A DNA stretch of 64,000 bases. Source: Achromobacter seleniivolatilans (GTDB taxonomy: Bacteria; Pseudomonadota; Gammaproteobacteria; Burkholderiales; Burkholderiaceae_B). A model generated the notes under the pieces. It was not told the origin of the DNA, did not search any database, and saw nothing but the letters and a program-made list of their open reading frames with translations. Position numbers and translations under genes: made by a program. Where the stretch lies: the NCBI RefSeq assembly GCF_030864005.1, contig NZ_CP132976.1:3224001-3288000 (forward strand). The letters run 5' to 3'. Each line of letters opens with the position of its first letter. Position 1 is the stretch's first letter. Positions 1 to 10,178 of the stretch are shown here, in pieces.

Positions 1-325
1 TCAAGGCCAGCGCGGCAGTCAACGGACGGATCGCCGTACCGGCGTTACCCATGAACAGATCTGCGCTTTCCACCGGAAAACGGCTTACGCCGTCCACCGT
101 GACGCGGCCCGCATCAAGGTCTGACACCTGCACGCCCAACTGGCGCAAAGCGCCCAGCATGACGCGCGTGTCATCGGAATCCAGCAAGCCCGTGATGACC
201 GTGCTGCCCTCGGCGATCGCAGCCAGCAGCAATACGCGGTTCGAAATGCTCTTGGAACCCGGCAGCGCCATCACGCCCTGCGCATGCCGCACACGCGGCA
301 GGTCCAGATAAGGCAAAGCACTCAT
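1..325 (-). CDS. aroA: 3-phosphoshikimate 1-carboxyvinyltransferase (EPSP synthase), N-terminal part only
   Basis: Joins shikimate-3-phosphate and phosphoenolpyruvate in the shikimate pathway, in the cytoplasm. Only the first 108 codons are in the window; the gene runs off the left edge. The translated part has the typical EPSP synthase start, with PGSKSISNR (the conserved phosphate-binding loop) at about residues 23-31 and the [10 protein letters not shown] motif near residue 92. The ATG at 323-325 is preceded by AAGGAG lying inside the end of tyrA, so this start is well supported. It is the downstream end of the operon gyrA-serC-pheA-hisC-tyrA-aroA, four bases after tyrA, which puts chorismate synthesis and its use under one transcript. 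Confidence 0.95.
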   Translation of the reverse strand, partial: MSALPYLDLPRVRHAQGVMALPGSKSISNRVLLLAAIAEGSTVITGLLDSDDTRVMLGALRQLGVQVSDLDAGRVTVDGVSRFPVESADLFMGNAGTAIRPLTAALAL

Positions 326-329
326 GTCT

Positions 330-1232
330 TTACTCCTTGCGCCAGTTGCGGCGCGCCTGGGCTGCGGTATCCAGCAGCGTCAGCAAGGCCGTCTCATCGC
401 CATCGGCGATAGCGCGTTCGGCACGATCCAGCACGGCGCGCACATCGGCAAGCTCCGCCAGCATCGCGTCGCGATTAGATAAAAAGATATCGCGCCACAT
501 CTCCGGCGAGCCCGCCGCAATGCGCGTGAAATCACGAAAACCACTGCCGGCCAAGTCCAGGCGCGTACGGGCATCAGCGGCAGTGGCCACTTGTTCCATA
601 TAAACGGCAGACACCAGATGCGGCAAATGGCTTACCGAGGCCAGCACCCGGTCATGCGCATCGGCGTCCATATTGATCACGAACGCCCCGCAGGCCTGCC
701 AGGCGCGGCGCACCAGATCGATCGACGTCTCGCTGTTTTCGGACAAAGGCGTCAGGATGACGTTGCGGTTGCGGTATAGCTCTGCATCGGCTGCCTCCGG
801 CCCCGTGCGCTCGGCGCCCGCGATCGGATGACCGGGCACAAAGCGTCCGGCCTGCTCGGCCAGCGCCTCGCGTGCGGCAACGACCACTTCGGCCTTGGTG
901 CTGCCCGCATCGGTCAGCACCGTGCTTACACCCAAATGCCCGCGCATCCGCGCCAACACATTTTTCAATCCGCCAACGGGCGTAGACAGCAGAACCAGGT
1001 CTGCGCGCGCAGCGGCCTCTTCGGCGCTAACCGCCTCGTCGATCAAGCCCAGCTCTACCGCACGCGCCAGGGACGACGCGTTGCGCCCTACCCCCAACAC
1101 GCGGCCGACCTGCCCCGCTCGCCGCAAGGCGGCGGCAAAAGATCCGCCAATCAAGCCCACGCCAACAACAGCCAATACAGGAATCAGGGGGCCAGCGGCC
1201 CCCTGATCTGAAGAAGGTAACGCGTCGTTCAT
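330..1232 (-). CDS. tyrA: Prephenate dehydrogenase
   Basis: Oxidatively decarboxylates prephenate on the way to tyrosine, using NAD(P)+. The 300-residue protein has a short N-terminal tail, then the Rossmann nucleotide loop [15 protein letters not shown] at about residues 24-38, and the [13 protein letters not shown] segment typical of the TyrA catalytic region near residue 133. It is a monofunctional TyrA: there is no chorismate mutase domain, which sits in pheA instead. Its ATG overlaps the hisC stop by four bases (ATGA), which suggests translational coupling, and it carries the aroA ribosome binding site near its end. Confidence 0.93.
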   Translation of the reverse strand: MNDALPSSDQGAAGPLIPVLAVVGVGLIGGSFAAALRRAGQVGRVLGVGRNASSLARAVELGLIDEAVSAEEAAARADLVLLSTPVGGLKNVLARMRGHLGVSTVLTDAGSTKAEVVVAAREALAEQAGRFVPGHPIAGAERTGPEAADAELYRNRNVILTPLSENSETSIDLVRRAWQACGAFVINMDADAHDRVLASVSHLPHLVSAVYMEQVATAADARTRLDLAGSGFRDFTRIAAGSPEMWRDIFLSNRDAMLAELADVRAVLDRAERAIADGDETALLTLLDTAAQARRNWRKE

Positions 1233-2350
1233 GCGGTCAGAATAGCGGTCAGGGCATCAATGAATCGGGCGTTTTCTTCCGGCAGGCCGATCGACACGCG
1301 CAACCATTCAGGCAGACCATCACCCGCAACCGGGCGCACGATCACGCCACGCTTTAGCAATTCCAGATTGATGCGCGGCGCATCGCCGACATGCACCAGC
1401 ACGAAGTTGCCATAGCTGGGCACATAGCGCAGCGCCAGCCGGTCGAACGCAGCGCAAAGCTGTTCCTTGCCCGATTTGTTCGACGCATACGCTTCTTGCA
1501 GATAGGCGGCGTCGTTCAGCGCGGCAATCGCGGCGGCTTGCGCCAGCGTGTTGACGTTAAACGGCTGACGCACGCGGTTCAGCAAATCGGTCAGCACAGG
1601 CTGCGCCACCGAGAATCCCACGCGCAAACCCGCCAGCCCATAGGCTTTGGAGAACGTGCGCGAAATGATCAGGTTTGAATAGCGGCGCGCAAGCGCGGTG
1701 CTGTCAAAGCGGAACTCAGGACCCAGGTACTCGTTGTAGGCCTCGTCCAGCACAACCGTGACACGGTCGCCATGAGCCGCCTGGACGCGCTCCAGGAAGG
1801 CGGCGATCTTGTCGCCCGGCACGAACGTGCCAGTCGGGTTGTTCGGGTTGGCAATGAACACCAGGCGGGTGTCGTCAGCAATGGCGTCGAACATCGCGTC
1901 CAGGTCATGGCCGTAGTCCTTCGCCGGCACCACGATGTGGCGCGCGCCGCGCGCCTGCGTCGCCAACCGGTAAACCGCGAACGAATGCTGGGCATACACG
2001 GCCGATACGCCGGGTTGCAACAGCGCCAGCGCCGCGATTTCCAGGATGTCGTTAGAACCGTTACCCAGAGTGATCCAGTTCATCGGCACGCCATAGCGTT
2101 CCGCCAGCGCCGCCTTCAGGTCAAAACCATTAGGATCGGGATAGCGCGCCAGCGAATCCGCTGCGGCCAACATCGCTGCACGCGCCGACTTGGGCATGCC
2201 CAGCGGGTTCTCATTCGAGGCCAGCTTGACGATACCCGCCGGATCCAGCCCGAACTCGCGGGCCAGTTCTTCAATGGGCTTACCTGCCTGATACGGCGCA
2301 ATGGCGCTGACGTGCTCAGGGGCAACGAGGGGCTTGGATGCGGTGGTCAT
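1229..2350 (-). CDS. hisC: Histidinol-phosphate / aromatic aminotransferase
   Basis: PLP-dependent class I/II aminotransferase of 373 residues. Motifs seen are SNENPLGMP near residue 45, the NPNNPTGTF motif near residue 167, DEAYNEY near 202, and SRTFSKAYGLAGLRVG near 230, which holds the PLP-binding lysine. By family it transaminates histidinol phosphate. Lying between pheA and tyrA in an aromatic amino acid operon, it probably also or mainly acts on phenylpyruvate and hydroxyphenylpyruvate, as hisC2 paralogues in this position are usually described. That substrate assignment is inference from context. It overlaps tyrA by four bases and follows pheA after nine. Confidence 0.9.
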   Translation of the reverse strand: MTTASKPLVAPEHVSAIAPYQAGKPIEELAREFGLDPAGIVKLASNENPLGMPKSARAAMLAAADSLARYPDPNGFDLKAALAERYGVPMNWITLGNGSNDILEIAALALLQPGVSAVYAQHSFAVYRLATQARGARHIVVPAKDYGHDLDAMFDAIADDTRLVFIANPNNPTGTFVPGDKIAAFLERVQAAHGDRVTVVLDEAYNEYLGPEFRFDSTALARRYSNLIISRTFSKAYGLAGLRVGFSVAQPVLTDLLNRVRQPFNVNTLAQAAAIAALNDAAYLQEAYASNKSGKEQLCAAFDRLALRYVPSYGNFVLVHVGDAPRINLELLKRGVIVRPVAGDGLPEWLRVSIGLPEENARFIDALTAILTA

Positions 2351-2359
2351 TGTGTAGTC

Positions 2360-3445
2360 TCACGGGGCGGGGTAGGAACCCAGCACCTTCAGATAAGCAA
2401 CCTGCGCCTGCAACGCGGCAAGGGCGCGCTCAACGTTCGGGTCATTGCGATGGCCCAGCACGTCAACGTAAAAGTAGTATTCCCACTGCCCGGTGCGGGC
2501 CGGACGCGACTCAAAGCGCGTCATCGACACACCGTTGTCCGCCAGCGGCGCCAGCATTTCGTAGACAGCGCCGGCACGGTTGGGAACAGCCAGGATCAGG
2601 CTGGTCTTGTCCTTGCCGCTGACCAGCGGCTGGATATTGCCGATGGCCAAAAAGCGGGTGCGATTATGCGGATCGTCTTGGATGCCGGCTGCGACCACCT
2701 GAAGATTCCAGGCCGGAGCGGCAACTTCGCCAGCAATCGCGGCGATGCTGGAATCTCCCGCAGCGGCGCGCGCAGCCTCGGAATTGCTGGATGCGGCAAC
2801 GCGTTCCAGATCCGGGTAGTTGCGCGTCAACCAGCCCTGGCACTGGGCCAAAGCCTGCGGATGCGCCGAAATGGTCTTGATGCCGTCCATGCCGCCCGAT
2901 TGCGACATCAAGCAATGACGGATGACGAGCGAACGCTCGCCCAGAATCGTCAGCGGCGTGTTCAGCAGCAGATCCAGGCTGCGGTTGACAGCGCCTTCGG
3001 TGGAGTTTTCCACCGGCACCATGCCAACATCCGCCTGCCCCGCTTCCACTGCACGGAACACTTCGTCAAACGAGGCGCAAGGCAGTTTCTGCACGGCATG
3101 GCCAAAATGCTCCAGCGCAGCCTGTTCCGAAAAAGAACCCTGCGGCCCCAGGTACGCAACGGTCATGCCGCGCTCCAGTCCCCGGCAGGCCGAGATGATT
3201 TCAGTCCACACTGACGCCACCCCCGCGTTCGGGAATGGTCCGGGATTCGACTGCTGCAAACGGCGGATGACTTCGGCTTCGCGCTCAGGGCGCAGCACCG
3301 GACCATCTGCCTGAGCAGCGTGCTTGGCTTCACCAACTTCAAGCGCGGCGCGCGCGCGCTGCGACAGCAAATCCAGAATCTGCGAGTCCAACGCGTCGAT
3401 GCGTTCGCGCAAGGGGCGCAGCTTACGCTGCAGATCTTCATCCAT
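2360..3445 (-). CDS. pheA: Bifunctional chorismate mutase / prephenate dehydratase
   Basis: Converts chorismate to prephenate and then to phenylpyruvate for phenylalanine synthesis. The 361 residues show an AroQ-type helical chorismate mutase at about 1-90, a prephenate dehydratase domain starting at [13 protein letters not shown] near 96, and a C-terminal ACT domain from about 280 with the ESRPAR motif that binds phenylalanine in feedback-inhibited enzymes. This is the normal proteobacterial P-protein layout. Its start overlaps the serC end by eight bases, so it is probably coupled to serC. Confidence 0.95.
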   Translation of the reverse strand: MDEDLQRKLRPLRERIDALDSQILDLLSQRARAALEVGEAKHAAQADGPVLRPEREAEVIRRLQQSNPGPFPNAGVASVWTEIISACRGLERGMTVAYLGPQGSFSEQAALEHFGHAVQKLPCASFDEVFRAVEAGQADVGMVPVENSTEGAVNRSLDLLLNTPLTILGERSLVIRHCLMSQSGGMDGIKTISAHPQALAQCQGWLTRNYPDLERVAASSNSEAARAAAGDSSIAAIAGEVAAPAWNLQVVAAGIQDDPHNRTRFLAIGNIQPLVSGKDKTSLILAVPNRAGAVYEMLAPLADNGVSMTRFESRPARTGQWEYYFYVDVLGHRNDPNVERALAALQAQVAYLKVLGSYPAP

Positions 3446-4568
3446 AACGGCGCTCGAATTCCTTCAGGTACTCGACCAGCGCCGACACCCCAGCCAGGGG
3501 CACGGCGTTATAAATAGAGGCGCGCATTCCGCCCACGCTCTTGTGGCCTTTCAACTGCGTCAGGCCTGCCGCATCGGCGCCCTGCAGGAAAGCGTCGTTA
3601 AGCGATTCGTCGCGCAACACAAACGGCACGTTCATGCGCGAGCGCACGGGTGCGTGAATGGGATTGCGATAGAAGCTGCTACTGTCCAGAAAGCCGTACA
3701 GCAGATCGGCCTTGGCCTTGTTGGCGGCTTCCATGCCTGCGACGCCGCCGTTGGCCTTCACCCACTTGAACACCAACCCCGCGACGTAGATCGCAAACGT
3801 CGGCGGCGTGTTGTAGCGGGAGTGTTCTGCCGCCACGTTGGCGTAATCAAAGGCAGACGGGCAGATCGGCAATGCGTGGCCGATCAGGTCGCGGCGCGCG
3901 ATGACCATGGTCACGCCCGCCGGGCCCGCATTCTTCTGCGCGCCGGCATACATCATGCCGCAGCGCGTCACGTCCATCGGACGCGACAGAAAATGTGAAG
4001 ACGCATCAATGACCAGCGGCACATCGGGCGCGCCCAGCGCCGCGGTGTCGGGCCAATCCATGAACTCGACGCCACCGATGGTTTCATTGCTGCAAAGATG
4101 CAGATAAGCCGATTCCTTGCGCACCTGCCAGGTATCAACCGGCGGCACCCAGGTCAACGGCCCCTGCTCGCGCCCATCCAGCTGGACAGCTTGCTCGCTG
4201 CTTGCAGCCACATGTGCGCTGCCGTAACGGCCGGCTTCCTTGTACGAACGCTTGGACCAATGGCCCGTCACGACGAAGTCGGCAGCCGGCGAGCCGCGGC
4301 GTCCCATGAGATTCATGGGAACAATGGCGTTCTCCCCGGAACCTCCGCCTTGCATGAACATGATGGCGTAATCCGCCGGCAAGCCCAGCAGCTCGCGCAG
4401 ATCCGATTCTGCTTCGTCGCAGATCTGCACGAAATGCTTGCCGCGATGGCTCATTTCCATCACGGACATACCGCTGCCGTGCCAGTCCAGCATTTCTGCA
4501 GCAGCTTGCTGCAGCACCACCTCGGGCAAGGCCGAGGGGCCTGCCGAGAAGTTCCAGGGGCGGGCCAT
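3438..4568 (-). CDS. serC: Phosphoserine aminotransferase
   Basis: PLP enzyme that makes 3-phosphoserine from 3-phosphohydroxypyruvate and also acts in pyridoxine synthesis. The 376-residue protein begins [15 protein letters not shown], the usual SerC N-terminus, and has [11 protein letters not shown] near residue 71 and the PLP-lysine motif [12 protein letters not shown] near 202. Length matches the family. Its ATG shares one base with the gyrA stop (TAATG), so ribosomes could pass directly from gyrA into serC; gyrA-serC-pheA order is common in Burkholderiales. Confidence 0.95.
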   Translation of the reverse strand: MARPWNFSAGPSALPEVVLQQAAAEMLDWHGSGMSVMEMSHRGKHFVQICDEAESDLRELLGLPADYAIMFMQGGGSGENAIVPMNLMGRRGSPAADFVVTGHWSKRSYKEAGRYGSAHVAASSEQAVQLDGREQGPLTWVPPVDTWQVRKESAYLHLCSNETIGGVEFMDWPDTAALGAPDVPLVIDASSHFLSRPMDVTRCGMMYAGAQKNAGPAGVTMVIARRDLIGHALPICPSAFDYANVAAEHSRYNTPPTFAIYVAGLVFKWVKANGGVAGMEAANKAKADLLYGFLDSSSFYRNPIHAPVRSRMNVPFVLRDESLNDAFLQGADAAGLTQLKGHKSVGGMRASIYNAVPLAGVSALVEYLKEFERRYG

Positions 4569-7255
4569 TATTGCTCCGTAGGTTCCGTCGAGTCCGTCGA
4601 ATCCGCTGCTGCGCCATTGCTGTCGCTGCTGCTGCCGTCCTGACCGCCGTCGTCCTGGCCGTCTTCGTCCAGTTCGCCGTCGTCGTCAGCATCACTTTCC
4701 ACCACGCGACGAACGCCGGACAGCGTGCTGCCGTCGTCAACGTTGATCAGCGTGACGCCTTGGGTTGCGCGGCCCATTTCGCGGATTTCCGCGACACGGG
4801 TACGCACCAGAACGCCGCCAGTGGTGATCAGCATGATTTCGTCAGTCGGGTTGACCAGCACCGCGCCCACCACCTTGCCGTTACGCGAGCTGGTCTGGAT
4901 AGCGATCATGCCCTTCGTGCCACGGCCATGGCGCGTGTACTCGGCGATCGGGGTGCGCTTGCCGTAGCCATTTTCAGTGGCGGTCAGCACAGTCTGCGTT
5001 TCGTCCCCAGCCACCAGCAGCGCAATGACGGTCTGCGTTTCTTCGAGCATCATGCCGCGCACGCCGCGGGCATTGCGGCCCATCGGACGCACATCGTTTT
5101 CGTCGAAGCGAACTGCCTTGCCGGAGTCCGAGAACAGCATGACGTCATGCTTGCCGTCGGTCAGGTCTGCACCGATCAGGTAGTCGCCATCATCAAGGTC
5201 AACAGCAATGATGCCGGCCTTGCGCGGGTTGGAGAAGTCGGACAGCGGGGTCTTCTTGACCGTGCCGCGCGACGTCGCCATGAAGACGAAATGATCTTCG
5301 CTGAATTCCTTGACCGGCAGCACCACCGTGACCTTCTCGCCGTCAGCCAGCGGGAACATGTTGACGATGGGCTTGCCACGCGAATTGCGCGTGCCTTGAG
5401 GCACTTCCCAGACCTTCAGCCAGTAAACACGGCCACGGTTCGAGAAGCACAGCAGGAAGTCGTGCGTATTGGCGATGAACAACTGATCGATCCAGTCGTT
5501 TTCCTTCATCGCCGTCGCTTGCTTGCCGCGTCCGCCGCGCTTTTGCGAACGGTACTCGGACAAGGGCTGGCTCTTGATGTAGCCACCGTGCGACAAGGTC
5601 ACAACCATATCGGTCGGTGTAATCAGATCTTCGGTATCGAGCTCGGTCGCGTTCATCTCGATTTCCGAACGGCGCGAGTCCTTCGCGCTGGTCGAGAATT
5701 CGGCCTTGATGGCTTGCAGCTCGTCGCTGATGATCGTCGTGATGCGCTCGGGGCGTGCCAGGATGTCGAGCAGGTCGGCGATGGTGGACATGATGTCCTT
5801 GTATTCGCCAACGATCTTGTCCTGCTCCAGCCCGGTCAGGCGTTGCAGACGCATGTTCAGGATTTCCTGAGCCTGCGTGTCGCTCAAGCGATACATGCCG
5901 TCGCCTTGAAGGCCGAATTCGGCATCCAGGTCGTCCGGACGGAAGGCCGTGCGGCCTCCCGGCGTATCGCCATCGGCGCGCGACAGCATTTCGCGCACCA
6001 GCGACGAATCCCACGACTTCGCCATCAATTCCTGACGCGCGACGGGAGGCGTCGGCGCGGCCTTGATGATGGTGATGAAATCGTCGATGTTGGCCAAAGC
6101 AACGGCCAGGCCTTCCAGCACATGGCCGCGTTCGCGGGCCTTGCGCAGCTGGAACACCGTGCGGCGCGTAACCACTTCCCGGCGATGCTGCAGGAAGTAG
6201 TCGATCATCTGCTTCAGGTTGAGCAGGCGGGGCTGGCCGTCGACCAGTGCCACCAGGTTCATCCCGAAGGTGTCTTGCAGCTGCGTGTTCTTGTACAGGT
6301 TGTTCAGCACAACCTCGGGAACCTCGCCGCGCTTGAGCTCAATGACCAGACGCATGCCGTCCTTGTCGGACTCGTCGCGAATATCGGAGATGCCTTCGAT
6401 CTTCTTGTCGTTGACGAGCTCGGCAATACGTTCCTGCAAGGTCTTCTTATTGACCTGATAGGGAATCGCGTCGATGACGATGGCTTGGCGGTTGCCCTTT
6501 TCCATGTCTTCGAAGTGGGTCTTGGCGCGCATGATGACGCGGCCGCGGCCGGTGCGATAGCCTTCCCGCACTCCGGACATACCGTAGATGATGCCACCGG
6601 TCGGAAAATCGGGGGCCGGGATGATCTCGATGAGCTCGTCAATCGTGCAAGCAGGATTGCGCAGGCAATACAGGCAGCCGTCCACCACTTCTTGAAGATT
6701 GTGGGGCGGAATATTGGTGGCCATGCCCACCGCAATGCCCGAGCTGCCGTTGACCAGCAGGTTGGGCAGGCGCGAGGGCAACAGCAGCGGTTCTTGTTCG
6801 CTGCCGTCGTAGTTCGGGCCGAAGTCCACCGTCTCCTGGTCGATATCGGCCAGCAGTTCGTGGGCAATCTTGGCTAGACGGATTTCGGTGTAACGCATCG
6901 CCGCGGCGTTATCGCCGTCGATCGAGCCGAAGTTACCCTGTCCGTCTACGAGCATGTAGCGCATGGAGAAGTCCTGCGCCATGCGAACGATGGTGTCATA
7001 AACAGACTGGTCGCCGTGGGGGTGGTACTTACCGATGACGTCCCCGACGATACGCGCCGACTTCTTGTAAGCGCGGTTCCAGTCGTTGTTCAGCTCGTGC
7101 ATCGCGTAGAGCACGCGCCGGTGGACGGGCTTAAGCCCATCTCGCACATCCGGTAGCGCCCGCCCAACGATCACGCTCATCGCGTAATCGAGGTAACTGC
7201 GGCGCATCTCTTCTTCCAGCGAAACCGGAAGCGTCTCCTTGGCAAAGGAATCCAT
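4568..7255 (-). CDS. gyrA: DNA gyrase subunit A
   Basis: Breakage-reunion subunit of gyrase, which introduces negative supercoils with GyrB. I chose the ATG at 7253-7255 (protein starts [10 protein letters not shown], 895 residues) because homologues begin there; the open frame extends 59 codons further upstream without family-like sequence. Catalytic Tyr122 lies in [10 protein letters not shown], and the quinolone region reads GDQSVYD, so position 83 is Gln and 87 Asp in E. coli numbering. The C-terminal pinwheel domain follows from about residue 530 and contains the GyrA-box-like QKRGGRGKQ. The last 40 residues are an acidic Asp/Glu/Gly/Ser-rich tail. No strong ribosome binding site precedes the chosen ATG. 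Confidence 0.96.
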   Translation of the reverse strand: MDSFAKETLPVSLEEEMRRSYLDYAMSVIVGRALPDVRDGLKPVHRRVLYAMHELNNDWNRAYKKSARIVGDVIGKYHPHGDQSVYDTIVRMAQDFSMRYMLVDGQGNFGSIDGDNAAAMRYTEIRLAKIAHELLADIDQETVDFGPNYDGSEQEPLLLPSRLPNLLVNGSSGIAVGMATNIPPHNLQEVVDGCLYCLRNPACTIDELIEIIPAPDFPTGGIIYGMSGVREGYRTGRGRVIMRAKTHFEDMEKGNRQAIVIDAIPYQVNKKTLQERIAELVNDKKIEGISDIRDESDKDGMRLVIELKRGEVPEVVLNNLYKNTQLQDTFGMNLVALVDGQPRLLNLKQMIDYFLQHRREVVTRRTVFQLRKARERGHVLEGLAVALANIDDFITIIKAAPTPPVARQELMAKSWDSSLVREMLSRADGDTPGGRTAFRPDDLDAEFGLQGDGMYRLSDTQAQEILNMRLQRLTGLEQDKIVGEYKDIMSTIADLLDILARPERITTIISDELQAIKAEFSTSAKDSRRSEIEMNATELDTEDLITPTDMVVTLSHGGYIKSQPLSEYRSQKRGGRGKQATAMKENDWIDQLFIANTHDFLLCFSNRGRVYWLKVWEVPQGTRNSRGKPIVNMFPLADGEKVTVVLPVKEFSEDHFVFMATSRGTVKKTPLSDFSNPRKAGIIAVDLDDGDYLIGADLTDGKHDVMLFSDSGKAVRFDENDVRPMGRNARGVRGMMLEETQTVIALLVAGDETQTVLTATENGYGKRTPIAEYTRHGRGTKGMIAIQTSSRNGKVVGAVLVNPTDEIMLITTGGVLVRTRVAEIREMGRATQGVTLINVDDGSTLSGVRRVVESDADDDGELDEDGQDDGGQDGSSSDSNGAAADSTDSTEPTEQ

Positions 7256-7564
7256 ATATATAACGACAGAATCGTGTAAGGAGGAACCCGGGCCGGGTAA
7301 ACAGGAAATTCTATCATTCGATTTGGGGAGCGGTCTGGACCCGCCCCGCAACAAGCCAATCGGCGGCAAGACCTGACAATGCCTGCCCGGCAGGTCCGCC
7401 AGTCTGGGCGCACCCCACGGGCCTGTTGTCAAAAACCAACATGGAAAACCGATGGAGCGCCGAAAACGCCATATCCAGCGTTAATGCGGCTGTCCAAGGA
7501 AGCCAAAGCCCCCCAAATGCCTTAAGATTGTTTCCAGCACGCAGGAAACCCAGTAGCTATTCCT

Positions 7565-7592
7565 TTGAACCAGCTCTTGGCGTTGCTATACT
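7565..7592 (+). promoter_or_regulatory. Sigma-70 type promoter of ompA
   Basis: A -35 element TTGAAC at 7565-7570 and a -10 element TATACT at 7587-7592 are separated by 16 bases, about 75 bases before the ompA ATG. This is close to the sigma-70 consensus and suits a highly expressed outer-membrane protein. It lies in the 412-base divergent gap between gyrA and ompA (7256-7667), where I see no gene. Confidence 0.75.
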
Positions 7593-7667
7593 GGCCCCGT
7601 TTTCCTGATATGCGGCGGGGGTTCGCTGCGAGTCACTTATCCAGCTTCAAGCTCAACGAGGAGAAAC

Positions 7668-8249
7668 ATGAACAAACCCTCCAAATTCGCTCTGGCGCTC
7701 GCCTTCGCCGCCGTCACGGCCTCTGGTGTAGCTTCCGCGCAAACCGTGGACAACTGGCGCAACCCGTTCGGTAACGTTTGGAAAAACGGCACGAACGAAC
7801 TGTGCTGGCGCGATGCTTTCTGGACCCCTGCTACCGGTATCCCCGGTTGCGACGGTGTCCCGGTTGCACAACAGAAGGCGAAGCCGGCCCCGATGGCGGC
7901 AAAGGTCGTGTTCAATGCTGACACGTTCTTCGACTTCGACAAGTCGACCCTGAAGCCCGAAGGTCGTCAGCTGCTGGACCAAGTCGCCCAGCAAGCTCGC
8001 GGTATCGAGCTGGAAACCATCATTGCTGTTGGCCACACCGACTCGATCGGTACTGACGCCTACAACCAGAAGCTGTCCGAGCGCCGCGCCGCTTCGGTCA
8101 AGACCTATCTGGTCAGCAAGGGTATCGACCCCAACCGTATTTATACGGAAGGCAAGGGCGAGTCGAACCCGATCGCTTCCAACAAGACGAAAGAGGGCCG
8201 TGCCCAAAACCGTCGCGTTGAAATCGAAATCGTGGGTAGCCGCAAGTAA
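7668..8249 (+). CDS. ompA: OmpA-family outer membrane protein with peptidoglycan-binding domain
   Basis: Outer-membrane/periplasmic protein of 193 residues that probably tethers the outer membrane to peptidoglycan. It has a signal peptide ([16 protein letters not shown], cleaved near ASAQT), a short cysteine-containing linker with two Cys about 16 apart, and a C-terminal OmpA domain from about residue 75. That domain has [30 protein letters not shown] and NRRVEIEI, including the Asp and Arg that bind diaminopimelate. No N-terminal eight-strand barrel is visible, so it is shorter than E. coli OmpA, as Bordetella-type OmpA is. The start is set by the GAGGAG ribosome site. It is monocistronic: own promoter and terminator. 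Confidence 0.92.
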   Translation: MNKPSKFALALAFAAVTASGVASAQTVDNWRNPFGNVWKNGTNELCWRDAFWTPATGIPGCDGVPVAQQKAKPAPMAAKVVFNADTFFDFDKSTLKPEGRQLLDQVAQQARGIELETIIAVGHTDSIGTDAYNQKLSERRAASVKTYLVSKGIDPNRIYTEGKGESNPIASNKTKEGRAQNRRVEIEIVGSRK

Positions 8250-8268
8250 TTGCCGGACTAGCTACAAT

Positions 8269-8299
8269 AAAGGGCCTCGCATAGCGGGGCCCTTTTTTT
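8269..8299 (+). terminator. Rho-independent terminator of ompA
   Basis: Stem AAGGGCC / GGCCCTT with an 11-base loop, followed by a run of T, 20 bases after the ompA stop. Confidence 0.9.
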
Positions 8300-8406
8300 C
8301 GTCCCCAATTTCTCCGCCCGGCACCAGTATGGTGCAATGGCGTGTTTCCTTCGCGCCCTGCGCGTCGGCCCCTCTATATATAGCGTCGCTTTTCGCTGGA
8401 CCGCCC

Positions 8407-9135
8407 ATGACCACGCAAATTCACGACTCCACCCGCCCTGCCGTCAATGCAGATCAGGCTGAACTCGACAAGTTCAGCGCTCTGGCCAGCCGCTGGTGGG
8501 ACCCCGAAAGCGAGTTCAAACCCCTGCACGCCATCAATCCGCTGCGGTTGGAATGGATTCAGGAATGCGCGGGCAGCCTGGCTGGCAAGAAAGTCCTGGA
8601 TGTGGGTTGCGGCGGGGGCATCCTGTCAGAAGCCATGGCCCGCGGCGGCGCGGATGTGACCGGCATCGACCTGGCCGACAAATCTCTGAAGGTGGCGCGC
8701 CTTCACGGCCTGGAATCGGGAGTAAAGGTTGAGTACCGCAAGGTGCCCGTCGAGGACCTGGCCGCCGAGCAACCCGGCCAATATGACGTCGTGACCTGCA
8801 TGGAAATGCTGGAACACGTACCAGATCCCGCCTCGATCGTCCGAGCCTGCTCGACGCTGGTCAAGCCGGGGGGCTGGGTGTTCTTTTCAACGCTGAACCG
8901 CAACGCCAAAGCGTTCCTGTTCGCGATTGTTGGCGCTGAATATGTGTTGCGTCTGCTGCCCCGTGGCACGCACAGCTACGACCAATTCATCAAACCCAGC
9001 GAACTGTCCGCGGCTGTCCGCGGCGCGGGTTTGCAGGCCGTAAGCATGCGCGGCATGGAATACAACCCCATTACCCAGATCTACACGCTGTCGTCCGACA
9101 CCTCGGTCAACTACCTGATGGCTACCCGTAAATGA
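8407..9135 (+). CDS. ubiG: Ubiquinone biosynthesis O-methyltransferase (UbiG)
   Basis: SAM-dependent methyltransferase for both O-methylation steps of ubiquinone synthesis. The 242-residue protein starts at the ATG at 8407 ([11 protein letters not shown]), which fits the family; the frame is open further upstream but runs back through the ompA terminator. Motifs: [11 protein letters not shown] near residue 21, the SAM-binding loop [13 protein letters not shown] near 66, and [10 protein letters not shown] near 134. It overlaps gph by four bases (ATGA); the same ubiG-gph pairing is common in proteobacteria. Confidence 0.95.
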   Translation: MTTQIHDSTRPAVNADQAELDKFSALASRWWDPESEFKPLHAINPLRLEWIQECAGSLAGKKVLDVGCGGGILSEAMARGGADVTGIDLADKSLKVARLHGLESGVKVEYRKVPVEDLAAEQPGQYDVVTCMEMLEHVPDPASIVRACSTLVKPGGWVFFSTLNRNAKAFLFAIVGAEYVLRLLPRGTHSYDQFIKPSELSAAVRGAGLQAVSMRGMEYNPITQIYTLSSDTSVNYLMATRK

Positions 9136-9806
9136 GCGCACTGATCCTGTTCGACTTCGACGGCACCTTGGCCGACACCGCCCCCGATTTGGCCGCAGCC
9201 GCCAATCATCAGCGCACCCGACGCGGCCTGGAGCCGATGCCCTATGAGGCGCTGCGCCCCGTGGCATCCCAAGGCGCTCGCGGGCTGCTGCGCGTTGCCC
9301 TGGATTTGAAGCCAGGCGACCCTGACTACGAGCCCACTCGCCTGCAGTTCCTGGAAGACTACGCGGCGAACTCCACCGTTCACAGCAAATTGTTCCCTGG
9401 CATCGAGGAATTGTTGGCTGACATCCGCCGCCGTGGCATGTCATGGGGCATCGTCACGAACAAGGTCACCTACCTGACGCTGCCGATCGTCGAGTTCCTG
9501 GATCTGACGCGTGACAGCGCTGTGCTGGTCTGCGGCGACACAACCGCCCACGCCAAACCGCATCCGCTACCGCTGCAACATGCTGCGCGCGAAGCGGGAT
9601 TCTCCGTGGACCGTTGCGTGTACGTCGGCGATGATCTGCGCGACATCCAGGCGGCACACGCCGCCGGCATGCCCGCCGTGGCTGCGGCCTACGGTTATGT
9701 GGGCGAAGAAGACAATATCGGCTCGTGGGAAGCGGAAACTTGCGCCAACACGCCAGCAGAACTCTGGTCCGCTATCCAGCCGCTGCTGCCCCGCGATCTG
9801 CGCTGA
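9132..9806 (+). CDS. gph: Phosphoglycolate phosphatase, HAD superfamily
   Basis: Dephosphorylates 2-phosphoglycolate, a by-product of DNA repair and oxidative damage. The 224-residue protein has HAD motif [10 protein letters not shown] at residues 7-15 (nucleophile and acid/base Asp), motif II VTNK near 112, and motif [13 protein letters not shown] and YVGDDLRDI at about 141-166. Its ATG overlaps the ubiG stop, so the two are probably translationally coupled. HAD enzymes are often promiscuous; the Gph name rests on sequence type plus ubiG linkage. Confidence 0.88.
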   Translation: MSALILFDFDGTLADTAPDLAAAANHQRTRRGLEPMPYEALRPVASQGARGLLRVALDLKPGDPDYEPTRLQFLEDYAANSTVHSKLFPGIEELLADIRRRGMSWGIVTNKVTYLTLPIVEFLDLTRDSAVLVCGDTTAHAKPHPLPLQHAAREAGFSVDRCVYVGDDLRDIQAAHAAGMPAVAAAYGYVGEEDNIGSWEAETCANTPAELWSAIQPLLPRDLR

Positions 9807-9841
9807 CCAGCTTGCGGCGGACCGCTACTGCGGTTCTGCCG

Positions 9842-9877
9842 CGCAACCCAACATCAAGACTCAGCTGTTGGGTTGCG
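9842..9877. terminator. Perfect 12-bp inverted repeat after gph
   Basis: CGCAACCCAACA at 9842-9853 pairs perfectly with 9866-9877 around a 12-base loop, 36 bases after the gph stop. There is no T-run, only ATTGTT, so it is a strong hairpin that may stabilise or terminate the ubiG-gph transcript. The rest of the 9807-10178 gap holds no gene I can support. Confidence 0.6.
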
Positions 9878-10178
9878 ATTGTTCGAGCATATTAGTTAAG
9901 CACGCCGAACAATCTATCCGGATTCAGGATCTTTATCCTGATTCCAAAGTCCCTTAAAGTGTCACTCATGCACGGCACTCGGGTGCCTCCCGATTGCCGT
10001 TCCGGCTGATGCCGGCGTTCCGAAACATTCGTTTTCGCAACTGATCTCCGCGCTGATGGCCAGCCACCCTCGCGCACTGTGTCCGGTTTTGTGACCGCGC
10101 ACCTCTGACCTTTTAGTCCGACTACAACGCCCTACCCCCGCGCGCCGCCCCAATCGGCATCGCGCCAGAGGAATGCCT

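Noticed and set aside
4571..6877. A 768-codon frame antisense to gyrA
   Set aside because: Shadow of gyrA codon bias; the translation is low-complexity and matches nothing I know.
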